Below are positions 11,880 to 24,660 of a DNA stretch of 64,000 nt, in pieces. Each line of letters opens with the position of its first letter. Position 1 is the first letter of the stretch. The DNA is taken from positions 5,413,686 through 5,477,685 of the forward strand of contig NC_133481.1 of NCBI RefSeq assembly GCF_025370935.1. Reading direction: 5' to 3'. The stretch is from Choristoneura fumiferana (lineage: Eukaryota > Arthropoda > Insecta > Lepidoptera > Tortricidae). The notes under the pieces were generated by a model. It was given only the letters and a program-made list of their open reading frames with translations. It had not been told where the DNA came from and made no database searches. The position numbers were made by a program, and so were the translations under genes.

Positions 11880-14158
11880 TTGCTAACTTACCGTAAGTAA
11901 TGAACTAAGTTTTTCTGTCAAACATTTATTGTCAATACTGTTTGTTGTGTAGAACTAGTTACTTTAGATGTATAGAAAGGAAGTTTTTGTAAGGATAAAA
12001 GAAAAAAAAAGGAAAAATAAGTATAGCAAAGGATCAATTTTGTTGATAAGCATTGTTTCTAGCCATTCCAACGCGACCATTTGCAATCTTTGATCTCCGT
12101 TCGCCCTTTATTCGTTTAGCTGGGAGCTATAGAGTAATAAAGTTGAAAAATTCAGAGTAGCTACCTATGTTTTACGCTTCATCCAATAGGAATTGAGCAA
12201 TAAAATGAGACTGTGGGCCTGGATGTTTTGTTCTACTCTGTTGCGATAATAATAAATAACGTTGACGTGACCAGTTTATTAGTCGCGCATTTAGGAAGGT
12301 GGTCGACGGAGGAAACAAGGTTTCTGATTTTTGGCACTCTCTTGCAGACCCTTTAGGGTCTTAAATGAGATTCTTGGGAAATATACCGCACAAAGGTAGT
12401 CCGTAATGTAAAAATTAAATACATCCACGGCTCGCCGCCGGTGCCTGTAGCGAGTCCCATTTGTTTATTAACCATATCCTTTGTGTTAAAATGGCTTTCC
12501 AGAATGATTTAATACTCCTGTACTTCGTTCGGGTGATTTCAATAGATTTTTATTTATGGAGTAAATTAATGGTTCTCCTTTTTGTTAAAACAGAGAACAG
12601 TAAAGTCTGCTTTTTAGGCAATACACTTTTTGTCTCATTGATCAAAAAGTTTGGAATGATAATCGTTCGTACCTTCCTTTACCTACTTGTGGAGCTCCAA
12701 GTTTTATTGCGGGGGAAACTTTATCAGGATATTATATAAATGTAACGGGATTTTACTCAGAGAAAAGGCGGAAAGGTAAGAAGAAAAGTGGATGAAGGGC
12801 TGCTACATCTCTCGAGAGTAAAGTAAAAGATGCTTGGGTCGCGTCAACTGACATGTACATTTATGAAAGCTTCGTACCCTTCTCAATAAGGGCGCAGATT
12901 TGCTCGCACTATGATTAGCGATCTACATGTACAGTACACGAACCGCCGCATTATTATAGCGAGTATTACGCCATTTGTTATGAGTATGGCTCTATGAATA
13001 ACGTGGAGCGCGCCGCAAGTTGTAAGAAGGTATTATGCTTAGGAGCCGATAAAAGGAGCATTAAATTAAAAAAACAGTTTTTCGGGAAATGATAAAGTAT
13101 TTATATATTGCTCTAATTCTTTATAGAGCGGATTACGACAAAAGTCTAAGATCGAGTATTTTTTAATTTAAAGCGTTTTTTCTGAGGAATTGAACTTTTC
13201 TTAGAAAACAATAAATTGGTATTCAGCGTTTTTATGGCATTTTGTCCCTTGCTATTGATTCGTCAAGTATTTTTAAAAGAGATAATGGTCGGGGTTAAAT
13301 TTTTATGAAAACTAAGGACTACACCGATGCAAAATTTAGTGTGATCAAAATTCTTGCGGCTTAAATATCTTTACGTGGTGCTAATAAACGTGGGAATCGT
13401 GGGATGGTAAAATGTTTAACCGAGCGGTCAAAATGTTCGAATATTCACCCTGGTTTGCGCGTTAACACCCAAAGTACAGGAGGTATATTTGAATGTAAAA
13501 AATAGAGATTTTTGTCATTATCAGGTACGTGTTGTTTGGTATCAAATAGAGTCATACCTATAATACTCATATATAGGAATAGATCACAAATGTGATATCG
13601 TTCACAGCGAGCAGGCGATATTGCGGGGGCGGAAATGATGTCTTCCGATACAATGATGAAAGTGCTAACCAAGAAAATACGATGAAAAAATGAAACAAAC
13701 GAGGTTCGATACGTTTTTGAATTTAAAATGAATACACCAATCATCAAACGATTACCTAAAATTTTAATTTATGACGCCGAATTTATTGTATGGAAGCTCA
13801 TGACGACTAAAAAAAAAAGGTTAAAAACATAAGGTCGAAGTAGGTCCTATTTCGTCTTTGTCATTGTGACAGCAAGCCTGTACCCAGCTGACGAACTTAT
13901 AAGTATGTACAGCTATGTACATTGTGTGTTGTGTGTCAGATTTTTAATATCACGTAATGATGTAAATTACTGAAATGTTTCAGATCCCGAGGGCTTCACT
14001 TCTGGAATTTTCCGGTGGAAAAAGCTACGAAGCTTATATGATGGATGCTTCGTTAGCTAAATGAGTCATTCCTTGAAATGTTTACCTACTTTGATTTTCA
14101 AGTAATGAATTTTTGTACATGATAATTAAAAAATAAATTAGATTCTTGTACTGTGCTG
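11880..14158. other. no recognisable gene
   Basis: AT-rich. An open frame of 92 codons at 12461-12739 and one of 100 codons at 13445-13747 (minus) show no domain and no splice support. I see no repeat family here. Confidence 0.5.
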
Positions 14159-14160
14159 GA

Positions 14161-14466
14161 AAACTATAAGTAGAAATCAGCACACGTTAACCTAGATTCT
14201 GTTCTCTATACTAGTCTATACTACCCACATTACAATTAAAACTATGAGTAGAAATCAGCACACTTTAACCTAGTTTCTGTTCCCTATACTAGTCTATACT
14301 ACCCACATTACAATTAAAACTATAAGTAGAAATCAGCACACGTTAACCTAGATTCTGTTCTCTATACTAGTCTATACTACTCACATTAAAATTAAAACTA
14401 TAAGTAGAAATCAGCACACGTTAACCTAGATTCTGTTCTCTATACTACCCACATTACAATTAAACG
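14161..14466 (+). repeat. 78-bp minisatellite, four units
   Basis: The motif ACTATAAGTAGAAATCAGCA recurs with starts at 14163, 14241, 14319 and 14397, a constant 78-base period. Units differ by a few substitutions, and the last unit lacks one CTAGTCTATA segment. Its restriction to four units suggests a local duplication. Confidence 0.95.
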
Positions 14467-15039
14467 ATTTTCATAAATCTTAATCACAATTCTAAGTTGT
14501 AGACTAATTTTGCCTGGTGTGTCATTTCAACTATTCCCAAGCTTTTTGTAAGAAAAATAATGCGTAGGCGAATTTAAGACAAATTTTCTATTCTAGCTTC
14601 TTAGGTAGTGTAAAAGCCGATTTTTGGATCATGTCTGTAAAAATACTACTCGAAAATAATACTTAATGATCTATGAATGGCTACGATATTACTAACGGAT
14701 TTAAATTTTGGACTTTTTTGATAAAATTACTTTTTTGATAAAATTATTTGGCGGTATAATGTAACACTAGGTTTCTCTACTCGTATTTCAAATTAAGTAG
14801 ATTTTTTAAAAATCGGACCCCCGCCGCTAATAGAGTAAATCTGACCATGGAATTACAGGTTAGGAGTTTGAATTCCGCTGAGAGCGTATATAGTAAATAC
14901 CTACCTACATATTATATGTTTTTTGCACATTCATGGATTCGATAGTGTATTTAAAGAAACTAAACCCTTTCGAACATGAAACTACCGTGAGACTCACTCA
15001 TATTAAATCCAGAGCGGTGGCGCGTAGTGCGAGTGTTGC

Positions 15040-15125
15040 GGCAGCCGCCGAGTCGCGTGCTCCTGAGAAGAAGGGCTACGAAATAGCCCGAAACATGTCG
15101 AGCTAAACTCGGTTTAAGACGTGAG
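15040..15125 (+). ncRNA. hammerhead-ribozyme-like fold (Penelope-type repeat)
   Basis: Stem I is GCTC (15059-15062) pairing with GAGC (15100-15103). A CTGA box starts at 15063. Stem II is GGGCTA pairing with TAGCCC around a CGAAA loop, followed by GAAAC and a GTC cleavage-type triplet at 15097-15099. This is the hammerhead order, with the tiny stem III reported for ribozymes in Penelope-like retroelements. The core between CTGA and stem II is longer than the canonical CTGANGA, so activity is doubtful. No reverse transcriptase is nearby. Confidence 0.45.
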
Positions 15126-15129
15126 TTAT

Positions 15130-18100
15130 CCGTTAAAATATCATTTAATACAACTAAGCCTACCTTGTATGTATTTATATGCTGTATGTAGGTACATCAT
15201 CTCGGAACTTACCTAATTTTAATGTTTTTCAAAGTGACATAAAATATATAACTTACTTATAAAGAAGTAACTTACAAACATACAATACAAAACGACCGGA
15301 AGTGGGAAACACATATTTTAATAATAGGCTTTGCCTGGCATTGTATTTATAACTTCAGTGTTACGTAAACCTCCAAAACCATGTTACATAACGCAAATAC
15401 AACTAGTGTATTCCTCGACCGATTGCGAATAGGTATACATACACGTACAATGGCATGCTCACAATTCATTTCAATTATTCACCCGCCTAACGTAAACCAC
15501 AGGAGATAAATAAAGTGTTGTTTATTGACAGATATTTTATATATCTACAACTACGTATGTCTTACCTGTAATTAAAATAGGAAAGTTGTGATAGATATCT
15601 ATAATACGTCCTTGCTTTGTAGTATTCATTTATATTAAGTAAGTCTTAGTCTTTTAATTTTATTTTATAATATTTTTCAAGTAAATAGTATGTGAATATG
15701 TTGTAAATAATCAGAGCAATATTTTAGAGATGTTTTCGATGTAATAAACAGCAGATATCTATTTCAATGTAAGCAGATACGTAGTGATGGAAAATCATTT
15801 TTCTGGGAATATAAATGAATTGAAAAAGTTTAGACATTCGCACATTTTTGCCGTCGTGAAAAATAATGAATATTTCGAATTGAAAGTTATTATATCCATA
15901 GCTGTAACTTGTTAAATACGAGTGAACGTTGTTCAAAGCTACTTTTAAGGCTCGGTCCGGTTAGCTCATAGAAGAGCTCTAAACTTTAGCAACTATGGAC
16001 GGACCGGACTACAGGACGCAGAGAGCACCCGGGTGAATTTTTGAAATATTTCGGTGGCCAATTTTTTTTAACTTTTTGTGATAATAATCATTCGTTGAGA
16101 TACTCCTTTGGATTAGGATTTCAATAATACAAGTGGAACCTAGTTAAATTCAATGACTATGCAGCTATGCGACATTGAAAAAAAAAAGTAGTGAGAGAAA
16201 AAATTATCTAACTTTGGGGGCGGCAAGCTTGAGTTTGCCTTCGGAATCTAAAGCTTGATGGTTACTTAGCCTGAAATGTATATTTCAGTTTTTTTTTAAT
16301 TTATTACGGTGGAGGCATTCTACACTTCCACCGAACGTAAATATAGTTACATGTTTAGTTTTAGTTTTGTAAGTAAAGGATTCCGTACATCCCTATATTA
16401 TTTACATGATTAATATTAGCTCTATTCGGTGAAATATGAACAAACTCAACTAATAAACCAAAATAGAAACATTGGATTAAAATTATTTTATATCGCACAA
16501 CAGGAAAACACAGAAATTACTTTTGGACGTCCACCCTGCGTGATAACTAAAGCACAACTAATGTCCACAAAAATTCAAACATAGCGATATGATCCTTCAC
16601 CAATAAGCAAGTATTTGCGCAAAGCGATATTGGTAGCTATGCTATAGCTAAGACGTGGGACAATCACAAAATAGTCAACCTATTTTTAAATCAAATTTTA
16701 TTTAGTATGAAAAAGTTATAATAGAATACGCTATTTAATTAGCTTCATTTTGATGTATATTTATTAGGAAAATGACTCCTAGACACAAAGGTATGCTCAA
16801 TTGATTCAACAAAACCGCGTGTTTGACAGGCCTCACAGACTTATTGCAGTAATTGTTTTTGATTGTGATATTTTTTATGCAGCTTTAGTTAAAGTCAACA
16901 ATGTTAAACCTTCTCTATTGTATTGTATACAACGTATATAAAATTGTATGGTATTATTTTTTAAGTAGTTAATTTTTAATTGACTTAATTGGGACGGCCA
17001 AATAAATTGCTCTGAAAATTCACCCACCCAACCCAGTGTGACAAAATTTAGATTCACCGATTATCTAAAAGCAGTAAGTAGTGGGAACAGTTGAAATGTA
17101 AAAAAAATAACTAATTCAAAAATAACCGAGAAATAATTTAGCACAGTTGCGGAGCAATTTATGATCATCGCAATACATGTGGTATAGTGATACCTAAAAA
17201 TATTTATTATTTCTTACGATTTGTTTATTTTTAATAAGTATTATACCTACTTAAAACATTAAAACTAGCTGAAACTTCCTCGTCCAGACTGGTGCTAAGC
17301 ATATTAAGACATGGCGCTCTCACTCGTGCTTCCCAGAACTCTATTAGAAGCGAAGGCTTTGTCGTGTCGGCTATAGATACTTATAGGTACATTGTCTAAT
17401 CCCCGTAAGCCTAGCAGTAAATTTATCAAGAGAATATTGTATTCCACGTTTATCGCCTATAGTTTGAAAGCTACGTTGCTAGCTCAATTACCTTAACTTC
17501 ATTATCTTTCATAGGTTAGGTTAACTCACTGACTAGCGTCGTGAAAGTTTTTGTTTTCCATTAGTAAATGAAACAAATTATTCTGAATTGTAATTGTTCT
17601 TTGCCCTCAATTCACATACCTACAAATGAGTTTTCGGGCACGTAATCCCTGATAATTTGGTGGTTGGTAAAATTATAACAATGGTGCGGTAGATGGTTTC
17701 ATGGATGGTAGTTAGGCCTCTGATTTCATGGGAATTTATGGACGAAATTTTATTGTCATATTGCCTTTATATATAATATATATAAAAATATGTTGAAAGA
17801 TTCACTGATTAATTTGGATACCAGTCAAATTTTTTTCTTCGTACGGGAGCCACGCGGGGACCACATTAATCATTCACCCTTACGCCATAAAACAATACAT
17901 GTGCTGCCCACCATTCTGACGCATATGCAAGATTACTATTAAACAGTATTTGCATAATTTGGCTGAAGTGTGTTTTGGTCGTGTTTTGCTTTCTGGACCT
18001 TTACGATACCTAAATAAACATAAATTACAAGTCCAATTACTGAGTAACGCTGACGCGCCGCCCGTGGCCACACATGGCAATATTCATATTTAGGGCCCCG

Positions 18101-18390
18101 TTCGAGTTTAAATGCGGGTTAGAAATCAAATTAAACGGTAAAAAAATCGAAACGGCTGCTCTTGCTGCTGCTTGTTTGTGTCTTTACCATTCTGAGGCTG
18201 TAAACTATGCAGATTCTTACTGAAGCACTAAAGGTTAACAAACCCAAAATTAAGACTATATAATTATATTATAGATTCAAATCTATTCGTATTTTTATTG
18301 GCTTAAGCGTGTGTTAATTTTTGAGGGATGGATGACGTGAGAGGGATACGTTCATACCCTCTGATAACGACATGCGCATGCACAAACCTA
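15130..18390. other. no recognisable gene
   Basis: About 3.3 kb of AT-rich DNA. Short open frames (15724-15936, 16875-17057, 17880-18080, all minus) show no recognisable domain. Confidence 0.5.
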
Positions 18391-18392
18391 CA

Positions 18393-18763
18393 TGTTATAA
18401 ATATTTATATATTAGTTATTATTAACATATTGGTTAATTTTCGAAGCCATTTAAATAAAATATTATAATTAAAAATAGTTGTGTTGGTTTCTTGTGATCG
18501 GTCGAGGGATGACACTTATCGACGACCAATCACAAGCAAGTAAAATGGCGGGAAAGACATTTGACAGACGGCCTACGGTGGTATGCCGGGACATTCGTTT
18601 TTCAGCATCAGGGCTAGTAAAATAATTTGAGAGTACTGCGATTTGTCTACTTAACTAAGTTGAACTGTTGTAACTTTTAAACAATAAAACTGTTTTCCAA
18701 TACTGCTGAGTGTTTCTGCATTCAAACTCCTTACTTCTGAGTGTTGAACCAGTACGGTTCACA
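18393..18763 (+). repeat. 5' LTR of Gypsy element 1
   Basis: 371 bases, TG...CA ended, with a U3 containing GATCGGTCGAGGGATG and an AATAAA at about 18682. It differs from the 3' LTR by one substitution near the start and by six extra bases, all inside short homopolymer runs. Confidence 0.9.
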
Positions 18764-18780
18764 TTTCAGAAGTGGGATTG
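18764..18780 (+). other. primer-binding site, tRNA-Leu type
   Basis: TTTCAGAAGTGGGATTG, immediately after the LTR, is complementary to the region just inside the CCA end of tRNA-Leu. The same primer core with the leading TGG occurs at 63166 and, inverted, at 29649-29664. Confidence 0.65.
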
Positions 18781-18862
18781 CAACTTAATTGCCCACAAAA
18801 TATTTGGATTGGACTGGAGATACAAATAATCATTTGGTTTGCATAGAAAACGTCACGAGAAT

Positions 18863-20068
18863 ATGGACGAACGAAGGGCGTCTCACGGGACGCTTACGCC
18901 GCCACTAAGACTCCGCGAAGCGACTCGGAGCCGTAGCCGTGGTAGAGGGCGTATGCGTTCACCTGAAGAGAGCCGTGTCAACCGCCACCGCCGGTCGCGG
19001 TCCAGAAGGTCGAGAGGAAGGCGATCACGATTGACGATTAGTCGGTCTCGCTCCCGGTCACAACGTTCAAGGAGGACAAGCTCGCGATATCCCCGTGATT
19101 GGCGCTCCAGGACACGGTCGCGTACTCCAGGGCGGCGTGAGACGTGCTGCACAGAATCCAGACGTTCATCTAGGTGCAGAGCTTCGCGCGTTCGTACGCC
19201 GTCCCGTGAAGCAATACGTCGTGGTCGTGAGTCAAATAACAATTTGTTTATTGAGAAGTTTATTAATGCTCTTAAGGGTATGAATAATAGTAGCGATCGT
19301 GATAAATTTCCTGTGTTGAACAATGTAATTCCTGAGTTTGACCCTTTATGCAAGGAACAAACGGTTGATACGTGGCTTCATAAAGTCGACGAATGTTCAC
19401 AAATCTATGGTTGGAGCGATAAACAAGTGATCCACTACGCTTTACCAAATTAACGGGTGTAGCTAAAACCTGGTATCAAGGCCTACCCTCACTGTTATTC
19501 TCTTGGCCAGAATGGAAACTAAAGCTTAAGGAATCTTTTCCAACAAGGACAATTATGCTGATTTACTAACGGAAATGCTCAATAAAAGGTACGCTATGGG
19601 GAGTCATTAGAAATGTACTACTATGCTAAAATGAATCTTCTAAATCGATGTGAAATTTCGGGAAAACGTGCCGTTGATTGTATCATAGCAGGTATAGAAG
19701 ATCGTGGTGTTAGATTGGGTGCACAAGGAGCAGAATTTACCGAACCAGAGTTGGTTCTCAAGTTTCTGAAAACAGTAAAAGTTGATAGGTCCACAAACGA
19801 ACAGTTAAAGGGGAAAGATAGAGATAGGCGCTCACAAAATAATACATTTTCTAGTAATAAAGTAGGTGTCAGTTCTCAAAAGCAATCCGGATCCAGCATG
19901 GTATGTTACAATTGTAAAGAACCAGGTCACCCTTTCTTTCGATGCACAAAACCGAAGATACAGTGCGCTAAGTGTAATTTATTAGGGCATAAGGACACTG
20001 AGTGTCCTGGGACAAAGCAAAGTACCAATGATAAACCAAACAATTTTGAAAGTAGAAAACACAGGTGA
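18863..20068 (+). pseudogene. gag of Gypsy element 1 (frameshifted)
   Basis: ATG at 18863; the longer open frame back to 18839 uses TTG. The N-terminal ~110 residues are an unusual Arg/Ser-rich stretch (RSRSRGRGR, RRSRSRRSRGRRSR) resembling splicing-factor RS domains. A capsid-like part follows, then two zinc knuckles near 19908-19950 (CYNCKEPGHPFFRC) and 19969-20010 (CAKCNLLGHKDTEC). The frame stops at 19453, but similarity to a normal capsid continues in other frames and returns to the first frame near 19610, consistent with three missing bases at about 19447, 19550 and 19600. Each is a one-base loss in or next to a short run. It overlaps the pol frame by about 40 bases. Confidence 0.85.
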
Positions 20069-22128
20069 TTCAAGTGCTAAGTATAGAATGCCTATCAAAA
20101 TTAACGGTCTATTTTCAGAATGTCTTGTTGATTTGGGGAGCGAAGGTACTTTGGTGCGTCTCAGTGAAGCTCAGCGTTTAGCAATAGATTGGAAGGTAGG
20201 AAAAGTGCCATTATTAAGAGGTATAGGTAACGTGCCATATAACCCACTTGGTAAAGCTAATGTTACGATAGAAGTGCAGGGCGTAGTAGAAAATCACGTA
20301 GAGATTTTAATAGTAGATGATTATTTAATAAATTGTCCTGTACTACTAGGCCACACTTTTACCGAAAGACCATCAGTCAAAATAGTCAAGACAGAATCGG
20401 ATGTCATTTTTCAGAGGGTTAGTGCAGAGACGGTTCTGATTTGTCCGCTTTTATGTGAGGAAGAGACGCGCATAGGATGCGGCGAACTAAGAGAGGTCCT
20501 AGTTGGCTCGCGCAATTATTTTTCGGGTAAGGTTTACGTTAATGGAACCGTGCGCAATATTGTAGGCCATGAACATTATTTATTACCCGGCGAGTATCAA
20601 TTGACGCAGGGTACGGGTAGGGTCCTTATTCAGAATATTAGCAACAATAATCTGGTTATAGAAAAGGGTAGCCTTATAACTCGGAGCCACGCTTTAACTG
20701 ATAGTCTACAGGTTCAAAGATTAGACGCTAGTGAGCAACCGTCCACAGATGAATCACCAATTAGTTGTGGAGAAAACTTAACAGCCCAGCAAAAGGAGTC
20801 ATTAAGAGTCCTGTTGGATAAATATAAATCTTGTTTTTCGATTGGATTAAAAGATCTTGGATTTACAACAGAAACTGAAATGGTGATTCAACTGGATGAT
20901 CCTGACCCTGTAGTCTATCGACCATACCGTTTATCCTTTACTGAACGCCAATTAGTTCAAGATATGATAAAAGAAATGTTAGAAACTGGCATTATTCGGG
21001 AGTCTAACAGTCCTTATGCGAGTCCTATAGTGCTAGTCAACAAGAAGTCTGGAGAGAAGAGATTATGCGTTGACTATCGCGCTCTGAATCGCAAAACAAA
21101 GAAAGAGCACTACCCTTTACCTCGTATCGAGGACCAGTTAGACTTATTAGCGGGAAATTCTCTTTTCATTACCCTCGACTTGGCGTCAGGCTACTACCAG
21201 ATTCCAATAGCTGAGAGTTCTCGGGAAAAAACTGCCTTCGTTACCCCTCAAGGTCAGTACGAGTATAACAGGATGCCCTTTGGGCTAGTAAACGCACCAT
21301 CCGTATTTCAGCGTACAATGAATAAAATCATTCACAATTCGTCCGCTTCGTCTTATGCATTGGTCTACATGGACGATATTTTGATCCCTGCTAAGTCCTT
21401 CGACGAGGGTATGGTACGGTTGGAAGAGGTGCTGAGTTTACTAGCAAAAAGTGGTCTAACACTCAAAATGAGTAAGTGCAATTTTTTCTATAGTAAAATA
21501 GACTACCTGGGTTACGAAGTCAGTTCAGAAGGTGTTAGACCAGGGTCCCTCAAGACAGAAGCCATATCCAGATTCCCTACACCAACCAATGTTCATGAAG
21601 TTAGGAGATTTTTAGGACTTGCTAGTTTCTTTAGGAGGTTTGTTGCAGGATTCGCCTTGATAGCGCGCCCTTTAACTAGCTTGTTGAAGAAAGACACTCC
21701 TTGGAGGTGGGGTAGTGAAGAACTGGGATCATTTGAGACACTAAAACAGATTTTAGTACAAAGGCCGGTCCTGGGCTTTATGACCCTAAATGCACTAACC
21801 CAACTTCACACCGATGCGAGCAAGTACGGAGTAGCCGGTATCTTAATGCAGCAAGACAAGCCTGGGTATTCAAACCTATTGCTTATTATAGTAGGCAAAC
21901 CAGTGTCGATGAGCAAAAGTTCCACTCCTTTGAACTTGAAACCCTCGCTATTATTGCTTCGCTAACACAGTTTAGGCACTATTTACTGGGCATTAGATTC
22001 ACGATCGTAACAGACTGCAATGCCTTACGTACCACTTTGAGCAAACGCGATTTAGTCCCGCGTATCGCTCGTTGGTGGTTGCAGTTCCTAGAGTATGACT
22101 GTTCAATAGAAATATCGTCCTGGTGACA
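20028..22128 (+). pseudogene. pol of Gypsy element 1: protease, RT, RNase H
   Basis: The main open frame runs to 21965. An aspartic protease comes first, with LVDLGSEG at about residue 35 (DLG in place of the usual DTG or DSG). The reverse transcriptase follows with the LDLASGYYQI block and YMDD near 21366, then the RNase H start LHTDASKYG near 21808. The frame breaks near 21868; RNase H similarity continues in another frame to about 22110 and returns near 22131 with the typical MAHVDALSR end. Frame loss is by single-base changes only. Confidence 0.88.
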
Positions 22129-22130
22129 AA

Positions 22131-23340
22131 ATGGCACATGTAGATGCTCTTAGTCGGGGTGCTATAGATGGTAGTCCAGATACCGAACACGTGTTAGAGG
22201 TACTTTCAGTTGGTACTGACGATTGGCGACGGATGCAACAAACGGACCAAGATATTAAAAATATAGCTGATATCTTAGGCGACTCTAAATGTAAAGATGC
22301 CGTTGATATTTTTAAAAATTACAAGCTTGTAAATGGACGTGTATATCGCATAATTGACGAAAACACTATTCGTTGGGTTGTTCCAAGTGGCACCAGATGG
22401 CAGCTGTTGAAAGCCAATCATGATGACGTGGACACTTTGGTTTGACAAAACTTTGGCACGCTTACAAGCTACTATTGGTTCCCGAAGATAGACGGTTTGT
22501 AAAAAATATGTTTCAGCTTGCCTTCAGTGCGCACATCATAAGCTGCCAAGTGGTGCCAAGCCCGGTGAACTACACCCGATCCCTAAAGCTATCATCCCGT
22601 TTCATACCATACATGCGGATCATCTTGGCCCGTTTATCCGCACTAAGCGTGGCAATACATACATACTAGTTATCGTGGACGCGTTTACTAAATTTGTTGA
22701 CATCACGGCTGTGCGAAATACGAAGTCAGTTACAAGCATTAGAGTATTCAAAGAGCACTTTAGTTACTTTGGCGTACCAGCCCGCCTGATTACAGATCAA
22801 GGGACAAGCTTTACTAGTAGGAAGTTTAAGGAATTTACCCAATCATTAGCGGTGTTAAACACGTGTTGAATGCCCGTGCCCACACACCGAGCGATGCCAA
22901 GTGGAACGGTATAATAGGACCATTTTGGCGGCGCTCGGGGCAATGAATCATGACAAACCGAACGGTTTATGGGATGAACATTTACCAGACATTCAGTGGG
23001 TATCAACACCACAGTACATGCCACCACTAAAAAGACTCCAGCTGAACTTCTTTTTGGCGAAACTTAACCAACCCATCTGAAGGTCTGCTAAATGATGTAA
23101 TAAACGAGTACTTCTGATGTCGGGGAAATCTGGATGATGTAAGGGCTGCTGCCGGTGAACTTATTAGGACACAACAGGAAAAGGACAAGAAACGGTATGA
23201 TAGGTACAGGAAAATAGGAGTGCGTTTCAAGAAGGTGATTTGGTCAGAGTAGCTAGGTTCCAACAGGTATAGAAGGTCAGTCAAAGAAACTTGAACCTAA
23301 GTGTAAAGGCCCCTACAGAATTAAGAAGGTACTCCCAACG
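22131..23340 (+). pseudogene. integrase of Gypsy element 1 (multiply frameshifted)
   Basis: This follows directly from RNase H. A zinc-binding N-terminus (H..H..C..C) spans about 22415-22545 across two frame changes. The catalytic core is recognisable at 22675-22869 with VDAFTKFVDI and ITDQGTSFTS. After 22869 the third catalytic region and C-terminal domain continue in shifting frames to about 23340. At least four one-base shifts are needed. Short antisense open frames here are shadows. Confidence 0.8.
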
Positions 23341-23399
23341 ATAGATTCGTGGTCGAGGACCACCCCTCACAAAAACTAGTAAGAAGTATGAGGCTATAG

Positions 23400-24295
23400 T
23401 AGCCATTGATAAATATTTCCATGGGTCTGTTTTAATGAACCCGTATCAACCGATTGTGAATCCGAGCGTAACGATAGCGAATCGGAATGTGGAGACTTGT
23501 AAATAAATGTATAGAAAATGAATACGTTGTTAAAGACGGATATACTAGTTAAGACTTGTAAATAGATATCGATTAATTTATTTACATACATCAATGAAAT
23601 TTAAGTATTGGTTGCCGACTTAAATAAATGGGTAAACTAATGATGAATATTTTCGGTTGATTGTATTCGAGTACCTATTTCTAATAGATTTAATTAATGA
23701 AAATGCGATTGTACTTATCGATGATTAGTGTCATGTATCATCGAAATTGGTTTATGTACAAATGACTAAAAATTTGCGGGTCAACGTCATGGACTAGTAA
23801 ATACTGATTCATTGGTTAGGGTAATGAACTGATGAATTAGTGGGGTGTCAGGTACGGATGCCACACATTTTAGTCATTGAAACATAAGTATACTTATTGG
23901 TCAAGGTCATGGATAATGAGTATACTGCTGATATTAAAAATGTGAAGTAAGTGAAGGATGTCAGGTAACCGACACCCTGAAAAGTTATAAATATTTGGTT
24001 AATGAAAGTTATGTAATAATACAAGGAAGTTTTAAAAGTAAATCTAAGAATAAATGAACTAAGAATTTAATCTGAGTTCTATTAACTAGTGACTAATTCG
24101 GCTTAGGTAATGTAAACAACTTTAATGGTATGCATGTTCTTAATTTCTTTTACTTTATTTACATACACTATTTTGTATAGTTTACAGCCTGTTACTTAGT
24201 GTTGTGTTTTTTTGTTTTGCTCTTTTTCACTTATTTTTATTTTGGATTAAACTTATACATAACAACGAGGACTCGTTGAAAAGCGGATGCCGAGC
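23400..24295 (+). other. non-coding 3' tail of Gypsy element 1 with internal repeats
   Basis: Between integrase and the 3' LTR. It contains loosely repeated blocks: GTGTCAGGTACGGATGCCACA (near 23846) against GATGTCAGGTAACCGACACC (near 23958), and GGTCAACGTCATGGA against GGTCAAGGTCATGGA. No polypurine tract is obvious; the last bases before the LTR are GAAAAGCGGATGCCGAGC. Confidence 0.6.
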
Positions 24296-24660
24296 TGTTA
24301 TAAATATTTTTATATTAGTTATTATTAACATATTGGTTAATTTTCGAAGCATTTAAATAAAATATTATAATTAAATAGTTGTGTTGGTTCTTGTGATCGG
24401 TCGAGGGATGACACTTATCGACGACAATCACAAGCAAGTAAAATGGCGGGAAAGACATTTGACAGACGGCCTACGGTGGTATGCCGGGACATTCGTTTTT
24501 CAGCATCAGGGCTAGTAAAATAATTGAGAGTACTGCGATTTGTCTACTTAACTAAGTTGAACTGTTGTAACTTTTAAACAATAAAACTGTTTTCCAATAC
24601 TGCTGAGTGTTTCTGCATTCAAACTCCTTACTTCTGAGTGTTGAACCAGTACGGTTCACA
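24296..24660 (+). repeat. 3' LTR of Gypsy element 1
   Basis: 365 bases. Compared with the 5' LTR it lacks one C in GAAGCCA, two A in a run of five, one T in GGTTTC, one C in GACCAA and one T in AATTTG, and has one A/T substitution. It is otherwise identical. Confidence 0.9.

Larger units (their letters stand above)
18393..24660 (+). mobile_element. Gypsy-type LTR retrotransposon 1
   Basis: A 6.27-kb element bounded by direct LTRs that begin TGTTATAAATA and end GGTTCACA. Order: LTR, tRNA-Leu primer site, gag with arginine/serine-rich N-terminus and two CCHC knuckles, protease, reverse transcriptase, RNase H, integrase, a ~0.9-kb non-coding tail, LTR. The domain order RT-RH-IN places it in Ty3/Gypsy. 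There is no envelope gene. No convincing target duplication is visible (TACA before, CACA/CATC after). The ORFs are broken by one-base shifts, yet the LTRs are nearly identical. Confidence 0.93.

Noticed and set aside
12461..12739. 92-aa hydrophobic ORF as a membrane protein
   Set aside because: AT-rich random sequence yields Phe/Leu/Ile-rich peptides; no conserved feature or splice signals.
18883..19353. 156-aa minus-strand ORF
   Set aside because: Antisense shadow of the Arg/Ser-rich gag region, where codon bias suppresses stops on the other strand.
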